Source: Eumeta japonica
Lineage: Eukaryota; Arthropoda; Insecta; Lepidoptera; Psychidae
Assembly: GCA_005406025.1 (NCBI GenBank)
Contig: BGZK01002056.1
Coordinates: 18,689 to 82,688, forward strand
Reading direction: 5' to 3'
DNA length: 64,000 bases
The notes under the pieces were generated by a model. It was not told the origin of the DNA and ran no database searches. It saw nothing but the letters and a program-made list of their open reading frames with translations. Shown here piece after piece: positions 24,021 through 36,179 of the stretch (position 1 is the stretch's first letter; every line of letters starts with the position of its first letter). A program made the translations under genes and the position numbers.

Positions 24021-24249
24021 CCTGAAGCTATGCATCCAACAAGTTACGTAGTTTTCTGCTGAAGATTTGTGATGTATACTATAGAATAACAAATCTAGAA
24101 ACGTTGCTTCCAATATTCAACTCTCTGAAATTTCTGTAACTGGTTATTTTGGAATTGGAGATGTTTTCATGAGGCGTAAACAGAACTTCCTATCAGAAAG
24201 TGATCCGGGACAAGGCAGGGTCTACCCTGTCTTATCTTCGTCTTAACTA

Positions 24250-25430
24250 TCCCTCAGACCTGTCTCGGGGATAGTTGGAAAGTGAAGTGGTCTTTTTAAA
24301 ATGGTTTCAATTTGAATTAAACAAGTTGACATTTCTTCAAAGACAAAGTATATTAATTACGTAATATACGTTTTAAATAAATGATATTTTATGGATTATG
24401 CGGCTAATAAAAGTTAATTAAAGGTCCCTACAAAGGTTGCCTCATTATCCGAAAATATTGGGTCGTGGTTTTCCTCTACCAGGAATTTATTAATAAGACT
24501 CTTTTATAATAAATGAGTCACCTAATACATTTCGCAAATCTGTAAGTAAAATTTGAACTATAAAACGTGTGTAATGTTTTTGTTTTGTCGTTATGGTAAA
24601 CAAGAAGGTTCTTTTGGTGTGAACTCATATATGGAACTGTATCTAATTCCCAAAATTGTGTTATATCTATTTCATCTTATTTAATTTGATTAAATATGAT
24701 GAAATATCTTGAGAAATATAAAACAACACAATACATGAAGTTGTGTTATTTTTAAACTGATATATAATCCCTAGAATTATCTAATATAACTTTGATTCAA
24801 AAAGATTTTTTCTGAACCTATATGATTGCGGTTTGTTTCTATTTAATTCCAAAAGATATCTGTTCCGAATAAGATGTCTTTTGAGTTAGGAACGTTGAAA
24901 TTAGGATCGAAAAAGTAAATGATGGAATATGTGTGTTGTCTGAATGAAGATATGCAATTTTGTGTTGAAGTTGAAATTGGTGCTGTTATATGTGCTAGTA
25001 CATAACAATCTATATTCATCCTACAGTTACCATCGACTGATTCCAAAGTAAGAGAGCAAGACTGTGGACTATTGGATGACTGATTATTATTACCTATTAC
25101 CGAAGAACTGACAAAGGCAGTGATAATTTTCAGTCTGTCACTGAATATGATGTCAAGCTGCCTGTGCCTCCATTATCTAACAAAATTCTGATGACGTGAA
25201 ACGGAATGCGATTGTCCGTCACTTTCACCAGGACGTGGGGGTGAGGGACCACCACTACTAGAAAAATGTGGAATGATATGATTCATGAACGAACGAATTC
25301 AAATTTTGTAGCAAACCACCTTTCAGTAGTGGCGTCTAAGGGCTCTCATGGCCGCCTGTGCGATTAACCGAGTGGGGCGCATGCGTGCTTAGCTATCGAC
25401 GACCGCTGTCACTTTCCCTCCGAACATGAT
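24250..25430. other. Mostly AT-rich DNA, nothing recognised
   Basis: GC rises from about 25330 toward the repeat at 25438. No gene or recognised family was seen. Confidence 0.35.
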
Positions 25431-25437
25431 TCTACAG

Positions 25438-25580
25438 ATGCTTGTCTGCAACATGCATTAACATGCAGCGAGCAAACCACCGCTGACTCTCGAATCTGCA
25501 TCTCCACTACGAATCTCTATCCAAAGAATTCAATATCGAGAGGATTGACAGATATTGAACACCGAAGCAAGTGTTAGTTT
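25438..25580 (+). repeat. Repeat R3, copy 1
   Basis: ATGCTTGTCTGCAACATGCA through AGGATTGACAGATATTGAAC and CAAGTGTTAGTT aligns with 38858-39012 in the same orientation. Confidence 0.7.
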
Positions 25581-26099
25581 TAATGTTAATTTCTACGTAC
25601 GTTTTATGCCAACCAGGCACATCCTCAGAACATTGCAGACAGTCACATCCACCAGGGTGTAAGAAGTGTTAAAAATAACCGACGAATGTGGACACAACCT
25701 TATTAAGTGAAACGCTGTCATGCAGTGGTTCTATGTCATCTTGTCATGATCCTACAGTACAACGCATGAAATTCTGCCGCTCTGAATTTCCTGCGAATCA
25801 TGTGATGCGCAACTTTAACGTTCCCCGTTCCCTACCTGCTTCTTTCCCGCATTATTATTTTAGGCCATTGCGACGCTTTAATAACTACCTTCATAGCGGC
25901 AGAGTTTCGTGCTTTGCACTGTGCAGATTAACACGCAAGCGCGCTTTTCAAATTTCACTTGCAATTAGCCTTTGTGAAGCCTTAGATTTCGTTCCTATCC
26001 TTAAATTAACGTCACCCGTATCTAAATCTACATGTTTTTCTCGCATAACTCTAAGCCGTGGGAACTCTAAGCCGCACCTCCTATAATTTAGAATTGAAC

Positions 26100-27280
26100 A
26101 AATATAGGAGTGTTTAAAAAAACAAAGCGTAGAGTCGAGATACTAGCACAGACCCATAAGAAATACTCGCGGTTATGGCAACAAGAAAGAATTTTGATAT
26201 CTAAATAAAGTGAAATGTATCTGAACTTAAAGTTAAATAAAAACTATTACAAATACATATCGCTGGTTATAATTAATGAAGAAATCGCGGGAACCCGAAG
26301 GCTCTAGAACACATTATACAAGAATTGCTCACTTATAATAATGAGATAAAATAAATATTTAATAAACAAGGAAGAACTATTTCTGAATATTTAGAGTCCA
26401 TGGGCACAACCAGTTCGACATCCTATCGAGTTTTTTCATTCATTAAGTGTTTTTATATTTATTGTGGTTGTGTACAAAAGTTTGAGGTTAGCTTTTTTTC
26501 AAGTTTCTCGTTCGTTTTTCTTTAGAGAGGATTGCAATCCAAACGAGTGGTAAAGTGTAAATTCACAAGATATTACATATGAAATAAAGATATTTGAATT
26601 TGTCGCCACACTCAAAACACTTGTGGCCCTGCAAATAAGACAGTGCAATCTTTTTATTGGTCATTTTGATTTCATCATTTTTAATAAGGTTGCGAATTAG
26701 TTAACCGTTTAAAAATGACAACAACAGGCGTTGTTGATGAATACATTCTTTGTTTTTGAGCTGAGAAACACTTTTCAAACATTTTTTTAAAATTGTTAAG
26801 TTTGACATTGGAACAACTAGGTACATGCTGCTACGCGCTTTCAGTTACAGAAATATAGGCATTCAGAAAAAAAATTTCATGAGCGCCTCTATTCATGGTC
26901 ATCCGTGCGAAGTTAATTGAGTCGATATTTAGATAAGAGATTAACAGGCAATCGGCCGAGAAGTCGAAACTTGATAATAAACATACATTTTATGTCAAAT
27001 ATTAACAACCAAATGTCGTGCCTGGTTTCATATTAATATCCGACGACAAATTAGATTTTTACAGTTTTATGTGTGAAAATTATAAGGTTTATTAGTATAA
27101 CCAAAGGCCGTTGATTTAATATTTCAAAATAATAGCCAAGGCTAGCCGTCCAACAATAATTTATCACAGATCAATTTAATACTTATAAAATGTTTCTACA
27201 AAGTAGCTACGAATCACGTTGTCGCCGACTTGTCTGCAGCCCGATGAACCTGCCCGGTCGGTGAGATACCAAACTCTCAC
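26100..27280. other. AT-rich DNA, nothing firm
   Basis: A short scrap near 26310-26410 (RTISEYLESMG) resembles the extreme C-terminus of jockey-type LINEs (compare EYLENKW at 22840). The rest shows nothing. Confidence 0.35.
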
Positions 27281-27289
27281 ATAATACAG

Positions 27290-27545
27290 ATCTGAAGAGC
27301 AGCTTCCGCTGTTGTATTTCATTCGGTGAGTGAAAGTTCCGGTGGTCAATTAAACCCTCCATCACCCCACTCTCCCTCCATTAGATATCCTATTTCTACC
27401 CGAAAAGCCAGGAAAGCACTGATGATTCCTCTAGCATCGTGAGTGTCCACAGATGACGGTGACCGTCTTCTCCATGGTAGCTCGCATTGTTTGCTCCATC
27501 GATTGCTTATCTCACGAAAATGATATAAAATGTTTGTTCCAGTAT
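27290..27545 (+). repeat. Common lepidopteran retroposon 3' end, second copy
   Basis: GCTGTTGTATTTCATTCGGT, then a TCCGGTGGTCAATTAAACCC-like string, then GCATCGTGAGTGTCCACAGA and a GGTGACCGTC string follow the same order as the family's tail (compare 10205). Confidence 0.5.
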
Positions 27546-28142
27546 CCACTTTTTAAGATCGCAATCGCCACGAGCTTCAGCGCCAGTCTGTGATACAGGT
27601 GATGTCTATTTTTAGTTCATCTTAGTTAAAATAGATCCCATAGCCCTTTATGGTGCGTTGAATGGTGTACGCATACAAAAATTCACACGCTACCAACCTT
27701 AACAATGCACTTTGAATAATCTTAAACATAAAAGGTTATATAAATAAAGGTATTAAAAACAAAAACCCTTTTTTTTTTGTTGCATATATTTCTACAAGTG
27801 TTTAGATGGACCAAATCTTCGGTCCGATCACAGTTCTAAACTAAGCCCTTTGAATCAAGCATACAATGAATACATAAGGTACATAAATATTTTGATTACT
27901 GTTATGTTAATGTAATAAATTTATATTGTGATCAGCGATGATATACCATGATAACCGTGTACGTGTAACAATGCCATTTACGACAGAATTGCTATACAAT
28001 TTTTTTTTTGTCTATGAGCAGAACTTTCTTTAAAACGCGCTCAAGTGCCGGGTTTCGTACATCAGAAGGATTGGTGTTAAAAATACTTGGTGTAATCTTT
28101 TTTTTTAATTTACGGCCAAGACATGAAACCCAGTGCGTATGA

Positions 28143-28148
28143 TTTATT
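28143..28148 (-). terminator. Gene A polyadenylation signal overlapping the stop codon
   Basis: The stop TAA (28149-28147) and the hexamer AATAAA share bases, reading TAATAAA. The 3' untranslated region is therefore expected to be very short. Confidence 0.55.
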
Positions 28149-28335
28149 AAACATGAGTCTCGTTTCTTGTAATTACCCCGTTGTTATTGTCTATGTTCAA
28201 TGAGTCCTTCTTATCCGTCACCACCTTACCGTTGACCATCTTCAGCACTTTTGAGGTCGATGAGTAGCTTTTATTCATGCGGCAATCTTTGTTATCTTTG
28301 CATTCGTTTTTCATAACGTCGTCTGTTGTCATAGT
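28147..28335 (-). CDS. Gene A terminal exon with the NGKV module
   Basis: It starts after TTTCAG in phase 0 and encodes 62 residues before TAA: a polar start (TMTTDDVMK), two cysteines, the core SSTSKVLKMVNGKVV, and a tail ending RNETHV. The poly(A) signal AATAAA (28148-28143) shares bases with the stop codon. Confidence 0.8.
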   Translation of the reverse strand, partial: TMTTDDVMKNECKDNKDCRMNKSYSSTSKVLKMVNGKVVTDKKDSLNIDNNNGVITRNETHV

Positions 28336-28929
28336 CTGAAATCGATCGGATATCAATTTTAATCTATAATAAGGTATTACACAATGTGGAATATTTGTTG
28401 GATTTACAACTCTTGTGGATACAATCCAAGATGATCGATACGGACATGGGATACGATAATTTTAAAGTGGCATGCTCGTGAGTCATTGTTAGGGTTCCGT
28501 AACTCTAACGGAAAAAAATCTTATAAGTTCACATCGTTGTCCGTCTATTCGTCTGTGTGTCAAGACCCTTTTCGTCAGGAACGCGAAGAAATGTCAAGTT
28601 AACATAGTTACGTCAACGGCGTTGTAAAAAAGAATAAACATTTAAAACGTTATAATCGAAACCACGGCCAAAATACCGTCATTTATAACTTTTGGTTTGA
28701 AACTCGCGAGTATATCAAAACTTGTATTTCCCATTGATCTAGAATCATTAAATTTGGCAAGACGGAAGTTCTCATAGTACAAATAAAGTTACATCTTATG
28801 AAAAAAAATTATAATTATAAACTTATACTATTGGAAATTATAAAACTCTATATATTTTTTTTAGTTCACTCGTGTCGCCAAATGGCGACTAAAAAAAAGA
28901 TAAATATTATATTATTATTTGTATATAAT

Positions 28930-28976
<47 letters not shown>

Positions 28977-31900
28977 TTTATTCAAATAGTTCACAACGAG
29001 ACAAATTTGTTTTGATTATTTGCAACGAAACTAAAGCTAAAGAATCTTTTTTGTGTAAAATTTTTTTTTCTACAACTTTTATTTGAAACTTTTTTTATAT
29101 TTCTTACCGTTATCGAGTTATTGTGAAAAAAACGCGTTTTTCAACCCTTGTTCTATTTTTACATCCCTTTCCCGTCAATTTAAATTAAAATTTCTTTTAT
29201 AATATCATTATTTATGTAATTACGAACATATTTTTACATATTGCGCCAAAACTGGTGAGATCATATTATTTTAAATAGTTTTTAATTTTGCATTACCTAT
29301 TTGATTGCTTTTTATTATTTCAGTTGTGTTGGACATAACTTTATACGTTTGGCACTAAGAATAAAAAACATATTTATTGTTATGCACAATAATTATGAAA
29401 ATATTTTATGAAAGCGCTTAAAGGAGAGATTGAAATATTGTAAGGTATTGTATTCTTGATAGTTTAAATAAAACATTGGGAAGGATATATTAGAAAAAAA
29501 ATTATGTTAATTTATTGGGTCGTTTACCTTGTCTCAGATAATTTCATATAAACAAAAACAGAAGCAACACGCCTTTGAATGGTTTTTGTTACTGTCGCAC
29601 ACGGAATGTCAAAGGAACATAAATTGGCTTCATTTGCTCGTTAAATAGCATTAAATTGGGAATTAATGGTCGGATTTAATCAGCTGTAGACAACACCATA
29701 CTCAAAGCCCAAAAGCTGGTCATGCATACCGGCATAGTAGGGAAGGTCATGTCCATGTCGTCCCCCATTTTCGTGAAGCCGTCCATACTCATATCGTCAC
29801 CGAGGTCCATGTCCGGCCCAAAGAAGAGGTCTGGGGAAAAAATTAATTTAAAAATGAGTTTATTGGAAGTCAGCTATTAATTATATTTATAATTGCAACG
29901 ATTTTAATATTTTAGGAGGAAGCCGAATGCGTTTCTTTGATTATCAAGATGATTAATAAATAACCTACCTCGAAAAACATTCGAGGTATTTTTATGCGAA
30001 TAAATACTTTGTCGCGTATGCTGCCTCATAAAAAAGTAATGTGTGATTCAATATTTGAAAAGAGTAATAATGCTAAGGTAACTTTTACTTGATAGGAAAA
30101 TTAAAGATTCCCAAAGAAATAACTTAAATATCAGGTAAGATAATACCGAACAAAGTTGGCTGACAAGTATTTTAGTGTTTTTTACATATCTGTTTACAAT
30201 TAATTTTTTTTTGGTTCTATTGATCGTATATAGCTGATGTTAGCGACATTAGGGTTGGTATTTTGAGTGGAATGCTAACAAACTATGTTTCACCATTTTG
30301 TATTTCGTTTTTTGGCTTATAGAAATAAATGTATCTTATGAGGAAATATAAAGTTTTATAAGAGAATTTTCAAAGATGTTCCACAAGTCGCAAACAAAAT
30401 AATTGAATTGACAAACGGTTGATTTATCTAAAACAGTCGCTGTCGATGTTCGCTTCAGTCGCGTACTCACCGGGCATGGACCTGGAACGAGAAAGAAAAT
30501 TAGAATAGTTAATATGAGACCATTATTTATATATATACAATTTTTCTAACGTGCTAAATGAGGTTAGATATTTATAAGGCTTTTCTTGTATAAAATATTC
30601 TCTACTACATATATATAAAATAACATCGAAAATAATAATATACATAATATCATTGAAATGCTTAGAAAGTTTAGTTATTTTTTTAAAGATTAACTGAATT
30701 TATTTTTGTTTTCAAGTTAATCGTGTAACAAAATAAATGCTTTGTAAATACACATTTATCATATGAGATAGTTTAAGTAAATAAACATTTAGTAGAACGT
30801 GTATATTACATTTATCCATCGGCCTCGACCGAGTAAACATACTAATAGAGAATGATTTCTTTTCGTCTCCCATATTCACCCCATTTTTAGTCTTGTTCCA
30901 ATGTCGTACTCATTCCCGATCGGAATAACTTTCGTCATATAACTTTTTCGCTTTTGGTCCCAGTTGTGATAACGTGACAAACGACCCGTATTGAATCGAT
31001 TGAATAATTTCAAATTTATATGTCAAATTTAAGGTTATCTACAAAGGAAAGACTGAGAAACGGACAAAATTTATTTTATATGCAGTGTATGTTTTAACCA
31101 AAGTAATAGACATTCTACGTACGCAAGATCTACAGTTGATTCAATAATTTCGGATCAACAGTTTTTTAAGAGAAAGAAACATACAGACAAAGGGACTAAT
31201 TTTCGATTTCGCGTATGTCTCATATTTTGACGGAATCGATACCCATCTGGATGCAAAGCTTAAATCTGATCGGTTCTAATGTTTTGTATGGAATAATCTT
31301 GCTGTCATTGATAACAATCCGATACAATTTGCGATTTAGGTCCGATTTCATAGATGGTTCCGATGCTATTTTTAATTCAGAGTCCCTCCTTTGCGAATCG
31401 CCATTTCAATATCGATTAAATTATCGTATCATAAAATACTAATTAATATTTTTATTAATACTAATATTTCATTCATTTGAGTGCTAAATTTGATCTAAGG
31501 CCGTTTACACGTGATTGAGTTACAAACAACCAAACACCGCTACAAAGTATCACATTTGTAGTGCTGTGATAATAGAATGCAGTACTGTACATGTCGTTCG
31601 TTAGACTCATATTAGGCTGACGTCACCGCTGGACAATGAGCTCTATCGGTTTTTAAATAATTGATTAGCTCGTTGTCGAGTCATATTTAGGCATATAGAG
31701 AGGAACGGGCCGACAGATAAGCAAATAGAAGGATGTAGGTTTATATATATTCAAATGGTGTGCTCTATTACTACAAAAAAATAGATAAGATCAATTGTAC
31801 TATTTTGTTGATCTGTGAAAAAACAATTAAAGAAATGGACAGACAAACAAAAATTCGCCTATATCCGGTCCCTGGTCTTAAACTATTTCCGTGCCAAATA

Positions 31901-33407
31901 ATCAATCCACTATGAAAGAATTATTTAGCAAATTATGATTAAAAAAAACATTTCTAAATTACGTAAATGGACACTCAATTGAAATATAAAACTAAATATT
32001 TGATAAAAATTGCACACATTAGGGAAACCTATTTAATATCTTTATACTAAAAATTTATTCATAGGTTAAACATACTTAAGCACAGCGTTATGTTCGTTCT
32101 TGATTGCGATTGCTATAGCTTTGCGGACATCAAGCACGATCAAATATTTCACCTAGCAGCGTGATGACAATTTACATCCTAACTTTCTTTATATGTAAAA
32201 TGTAGAAATCTTGCCAAGGACAATCGCTTTTTCCGTTTTTAATTTTATATACATTTCCGACCCCAAAAAAAATTGATCTAAACAGACAGGTTACAATTTT
32301 AAGAAAAATGTAAAATCTTAATGTATGTACTAAACAACAGCTGTCGGCAATATATAAATATATATTTTCGGTTGTATAGCAGTAAGAGTTTGTATAACTA
32401 AAAGTTTTAAGATTGTTTTCGAACGTAGTGCATGTACCATAGTTGTCGTCGCGAATTTATAGTTTCTGTTGAACGCTAGCGGGAAGGGTTGGTGTATGTA
32501 AATAAATAAGCAATAATATTTAAGTTATTTCAAATTACAATTTAAGTTGATTTAACTTACCCATCGGAATCCATAAAGCCGGGATACGCTGAAATACAGT
32601 ACATTATTGATTAGTTAAATGTGTATTTTTCATTATATAATATGCACAAACAAAGCGGATTATACTGTCACGCCATTTTTCCATATTTTTTTACCATTAC
32701 AGCAATCTCGTTTTGTTTGGAATGACGGAGAAAATAGTAGGGTTATGTAAAAATAATAGAAAATTAAATAGTAAGTAGAGTAAGTAAGTAGAAAATTAAA
32801 ATCAGTTAAGTACCCTATTACGATTTGAAATATATCTATACTAACAATACTACAAATTACAAAAATTAGAAGAATCAATTTCAAGGTTCGGAAGGACGGG
32901 GTACCAAATGAAAGAATAAGAAATAAAAAATCAAAAATTGTGCACTGGTTGATTTAAATTAAATTTTCCCCACAATATCATTCTATGAAGATTCGTTGAA
33001 AATTGTTATCTCCGCGGCCAATGTCCAAAAATGGACAAAAAAAGGTAACAGGAGAAATTACGAACCCACATAATGATGGTGATATTGCATGAGATAGTTT
33101 TATAACTACACCACTAGTAAACGGTTTCTGCACCAGAGACAGGATTCCCACTTAACGCTCAATAAATTTTAATAAAACTTAACAATAAAATTATAGAATA
33201 ACGAAAATTAATCATGGCAGCTACCGATTAATAGGCTTTAATAAAAATTAGCATTTAGATTACAAAACAAAACAAATCAAGATTTTCTCATAGCATTAAA
33301 CCGTATTTAAGGCGCATATAAATTAAATAAAAGCCAAATTGAAAAATCTCACCACTTGCTGTCACTATTAGCGCCGTGCAGACCAAATACATAGTTAACT
33401 TCGCCAT
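28147..33407 (-). CDS. Gene A: small secreted protein with an NGKV-type C-terminal module (five exons, complete)
   Basis: Exons 33407-33353, 32588-32561, 30481-30471, 29830-29730 and 28335-28147 join in one frame (55, 28, 11, 101 and 189 nt) into about 127 codons. Every junction has GT and AG. Donors are GTGAGA, GTAAGT, GTGAGT and GTATGC; acceptors follow pyrimidine-rich tracts. The product starts MAKLTMYLVCTALIVTAS, a signal peptide probably cut before YPGF, so it should be secreted. Residues about 20-65 are rich in Asp and Met (for example DMDLGDDMSMDG). The last exon holds two cysteines (NECKDNKDC), then SSTSKVLKMVNGKVV and a short charged tail. A TATA box lies upstream, and AATAAA overlaps the stop codon. 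The same core (NGKV, then a basic/Ser stretch, then DDxG or DNNNG) occurs in gene B. I do not recognise the family. Seroin-like silk or hemolymph proteins are one possibility by remembered resemblance only. The gene model is well supported; its function is unknown. Confidence 0.8.
28485..28790 (+). repeat. GGGTTCCG-type lepidopteran repeat
   Basis: It opens AGGGTTCCGTAACTCTAACG, then GTCCGTCTATTCGTCTGTGT, and later CATTGATCTAGAATCATTAA and TTTGGCAAG. This is the order known for this repeat. A longer copy lies at 42440. Confidence 0.6.
28936..28971. repeat. TA microsatellite
   Basis: An uninterrupted (TA)n run about 36 bases long. Confidence 0.95.
29730..29830 (-). CDS. Gene A exon 4 (Asp/Met-rich segment)
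   Basis: It follows a CCCCAG acceptor and encodes an acidic, Met-rich stretch (DLFFGPDMDLGDD onward) ending TFPTMP at a GTATGC donor in phase 0. If this donor is not used, the frame runs on for 17 codons (beginning VCMTSFW) to a stop at about 29679, giving a possible shorter isoform without the NGKV module. Confidence 0.75.
30471..30481 (-). CDS. Gene A exon 3 (11-nt micro-exon)
   Basis: Eleven bases lie between a TTCCAG acceptor and a GTGAGT donor. They complete a Gly codon, encode Ser-Met-Pro and give the first base of an Asp codon. Without it the frame of exons 2 and 4 would not match, which is the main argument that it is real. Confidence 0.7.
32561..32588 (-). CDS. Gene A exon 2 (28 nt)
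   Basis: It is bounded by TTTCAG and GTAAGT. Joined to exon 1 it reads AYPGFMDSDG, the expected signal-peptidase cut site followed by the start of the mature protein. It leaves two bases of a Gly codon for exon 3. Confidence 0.75.
33353..33407 (-). CDS. Gene A exon 1 (signal peptide)
   Basis: ATG at 33407 opens 18 codons plus one base (phase 1) and ends at a GTGAGA donor. The residues form a short basic start (MAK) and a hydrophobic core (MYLVCTALIVTA), as in a secretory signal. The ATG lies about 75 nt below the predicted start of transcription. Confidence 0.8.
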
Positions 33408-33505
33408 ATTTTTTTTTATTTATTTATTCAAAAGCGTTTTCAGTCAACCGTGTGTTATTCTCTGGTCGTGCGATGGCGTAGTGCGACGCGGCACAGGTGC
33501 GCGCT

Positions 33506-33512
33506 CTATATA
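33506..33512 (-). promoter_or_regulatory. Gene A TATA box and core promoter
   Basis: On the minus strand TATATAG lies here and GCACTAC, a likely initiator, starts 28 nt downstream at 33484. The ATG is another 77 nt on. Gene C has the same two elements at the same spacing. Confidence 0.6.
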
Positions 33513-33519
33513 AAGCTAA

Positions 33520-35480
33520 CTAGAGTATGTGATGACAAATTACTCGAATAACTTAACCGCTTAAGGTGTGTTGAACTAGCCGTGTTTGCTTTTAAACGTA
33601 TTATATTATATTAGAACAATTAGCAGGGCCAGGGTTCGTCCACGTGGACATTTACGATCTTTGGTGGCGTCGGTGTCTGTCTGTAGCGGCTCACTTATTC
33701 CTCGAAGCCCTTTTAGCGTAGACAGCTTAAGATTGGTACAGTTCTAACTGCTAATGGTTATATAGATATATATTTAGGTATATGAGCATCCGGCCTCCGT
33801 GCTTAGTCTCGCGAATGTGGGTTCGCATTATATTTGAAATTTGATTGTAAAATTATAGAAGAATAGGCACGAGGAAACAGTTGAGGGTTAGTCGGAGATA
33901 AAAAAAGAGTGGACGAGAGCTAACGCCCAAGTGCAAAGGCCTCGATAGTAATAAAGAGTCGATTGTTAAAGATTCGATATTCTAGACTGGGCATACATTA
34001 GATTCATAAACCGAGAAAGTGAAGAATTGAAGTCCCGATACCTTTAACGCTCACGAAGGATACCGTATAACTAAGTATATAATTAAAGGAATTAAACAAT
34101 GTTAATTCAAAATTTAGTAATAATATTAGGTAATACATAAATTTAGTAATAATATTATTAATCGATATTTTTCGTGAAATCGCAAAGCAAGATAACTCCT
34201 TCCAATCTCGGAAAATGTAAGTATAAAAAAAGTTACTCAGATATACAAATCTATATGAAATATTATCTAAATCTTGATAAGCATTTTTATTAGTATCAAA
34301 GCTGTGTATTATAAGAATTATTCGGTCTTAAGTTGAAGTTAAAAACGGTTTCACGTTTTCTAAAAGTAGACTCTATTGGGTATATGACTAGTCTAACAAG
34401 AATAATATACGAAATGCAAAAAAATATTTAATATTAGAACTACAAAACACCAGTTGTCTGAGTCCTCTTCGTACTTGCATTGTTTTTTTTCTAATTTAAG
34501 AAAGAAAATTAAAATTTTCATAAATTTAGGAAAGTTATTTATTGTCTTAAGTCCGATTTTCAAAAATCGATATTTCCTTAGACCTATTAACCTTATAAAA
34601 ACCTTCTTACCACATGTATATGTAATTCTCGAATATTTTTTCAAGAAATGGACAAATGGAAATTGTATTTAAAAGATCTAAAAAGACTTAACTGAACTCA
34701 AATTTTCTGAAAATATTACGTCAGTCGATTAAGTAGATTCTGTAAACTTGTCGAAATCAGTTTATTCTTTGAAAAACATGGTTTATTAAAAATTTTCAGT
34801 GAAATGTTTTTTCGTATTAATTATTGGCTTTTTATAAAAAGCAATGTTTTATCAAATTATTTTTTATGATTCTTTACCGATCCATTTTTAATATTTAAAC
34901 ACTTTTAGAGTTGTACTGAACGTCCAGTTACTTCGTTCAAAAGATATATTTGATAAAATATTGGAAATATAACAATTAAGTAATTTTTTATACCTTTCAT
35001 TATTTTGAAAAAGAATGCTGATACTTTTAAGCTCTTAAATGTGAATTATAAAAATGATAAAAATACCGCTGTTTTTAATTATCAACAAAAAAAAAACTAC
35101 ACTTACGATTTTATCAATTGTAACAGAATGTAATGCTATACTTATAAATAAAAACCTGGCTAGGAGTGCTTCGCCCTCGCGTGGAGACGATTCTGTACTA
35201 TAAATCATTTCATAATAATATACTACATATCGTATCCATTTTCTTTTCACGATTATTTTAAGCTTAGGACTTATAAATTACAAGTAGAACCCTATATTCT
35301 GTATTTTGTTCAAAATTTTTGACTCAATAGTATCATAGATAAGAGAAGAAAGGGATAGCTCGATTGTCATGTAGAATACAGGACAACCTAGCATCTACTC
35401 TCTTTTAATATCTTTTGAACTATATATTCAAAATACAAAAAAATATATTTCTCTTAACAAAGGCTTTCATTAGATACACT
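33520..35480. other. AT-rich DNA upstream of gene A, nothing recognised
   Basis: No exon, RNA gene or repeat boundary was identified. Frames near 34400-34670 overlap on both strands and are chance. Confidence 0.35.
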
Positions 35481-35710
35481 CAAGTGAAGTTTTTTAAATA
35501 TTCTATTCGGCCCCCTAAATTTAATCTCAAAATTAAAATTATTTTATGAACGGTGTACATTCACGATTTGGATCATCTAACTCTATCAAATTACACCTTT
35601 TGTCGTTCAATAGATTGAGATAAATGGGCTATATTAGGAGGTGTGACAGACAGACACGAGAATGATCTTACGAGGGTTCCGTTTTTTTTTCATGTGGCAT
35701 ACGCAACCTT
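35480..35710 (-). repeat. GGGTTCCG-type repeat, decayed
   Basis: GACAGACAGACACGAGAATG and a string like ACGAGGGTTCCGTTTTTTTT are diagnostic pieces of the family. Confidence 0.45.
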
Positions 35711-36179
35711 AAAAAAATGGTAGCAGATTCCGGTCCTTGATCACAGACAAATTGACAAGTGAGTTATAAACTTGAACTTAACAAAATAAACCTATTGTTG
35801 TTTCCTCCAGAAAGCTACCTAAGCCGTGGCTTCGGTTAATAATGACAAAATCGAAGACAAAAGCCAAAAAACCTCCAAATCATATAGGACCAGCCTAGAA
35901 GAGCGCAAGACTCAAGCTGTTGAAGACCGACATAAGTCATCATCATTAGTTCTCCAAAGAATCCAGAACGTTATATATCTAATGATAATAGTAATATAAG
36001 CTCACGCTTATTTCTCAAAAGGTAGACAGAGACAATAGGTTTCCACATGGTAAAATCTGTGCATATTTCTCTTACTTCAACATCCATCGATCATTTCATA
36101 CAAGATCGTCGGTTCCTAGTACTTAAATTTCGCCCTTTTTTTAATATGCCATCAATTTGGTCTATATAGTATTCTGCTT

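Noticed and set aside
25688..26086. 132-codon plus-strand open frame
   Set aside because: No recognisable motif, no good promoter or splice context, and neither strand gives known protein text.
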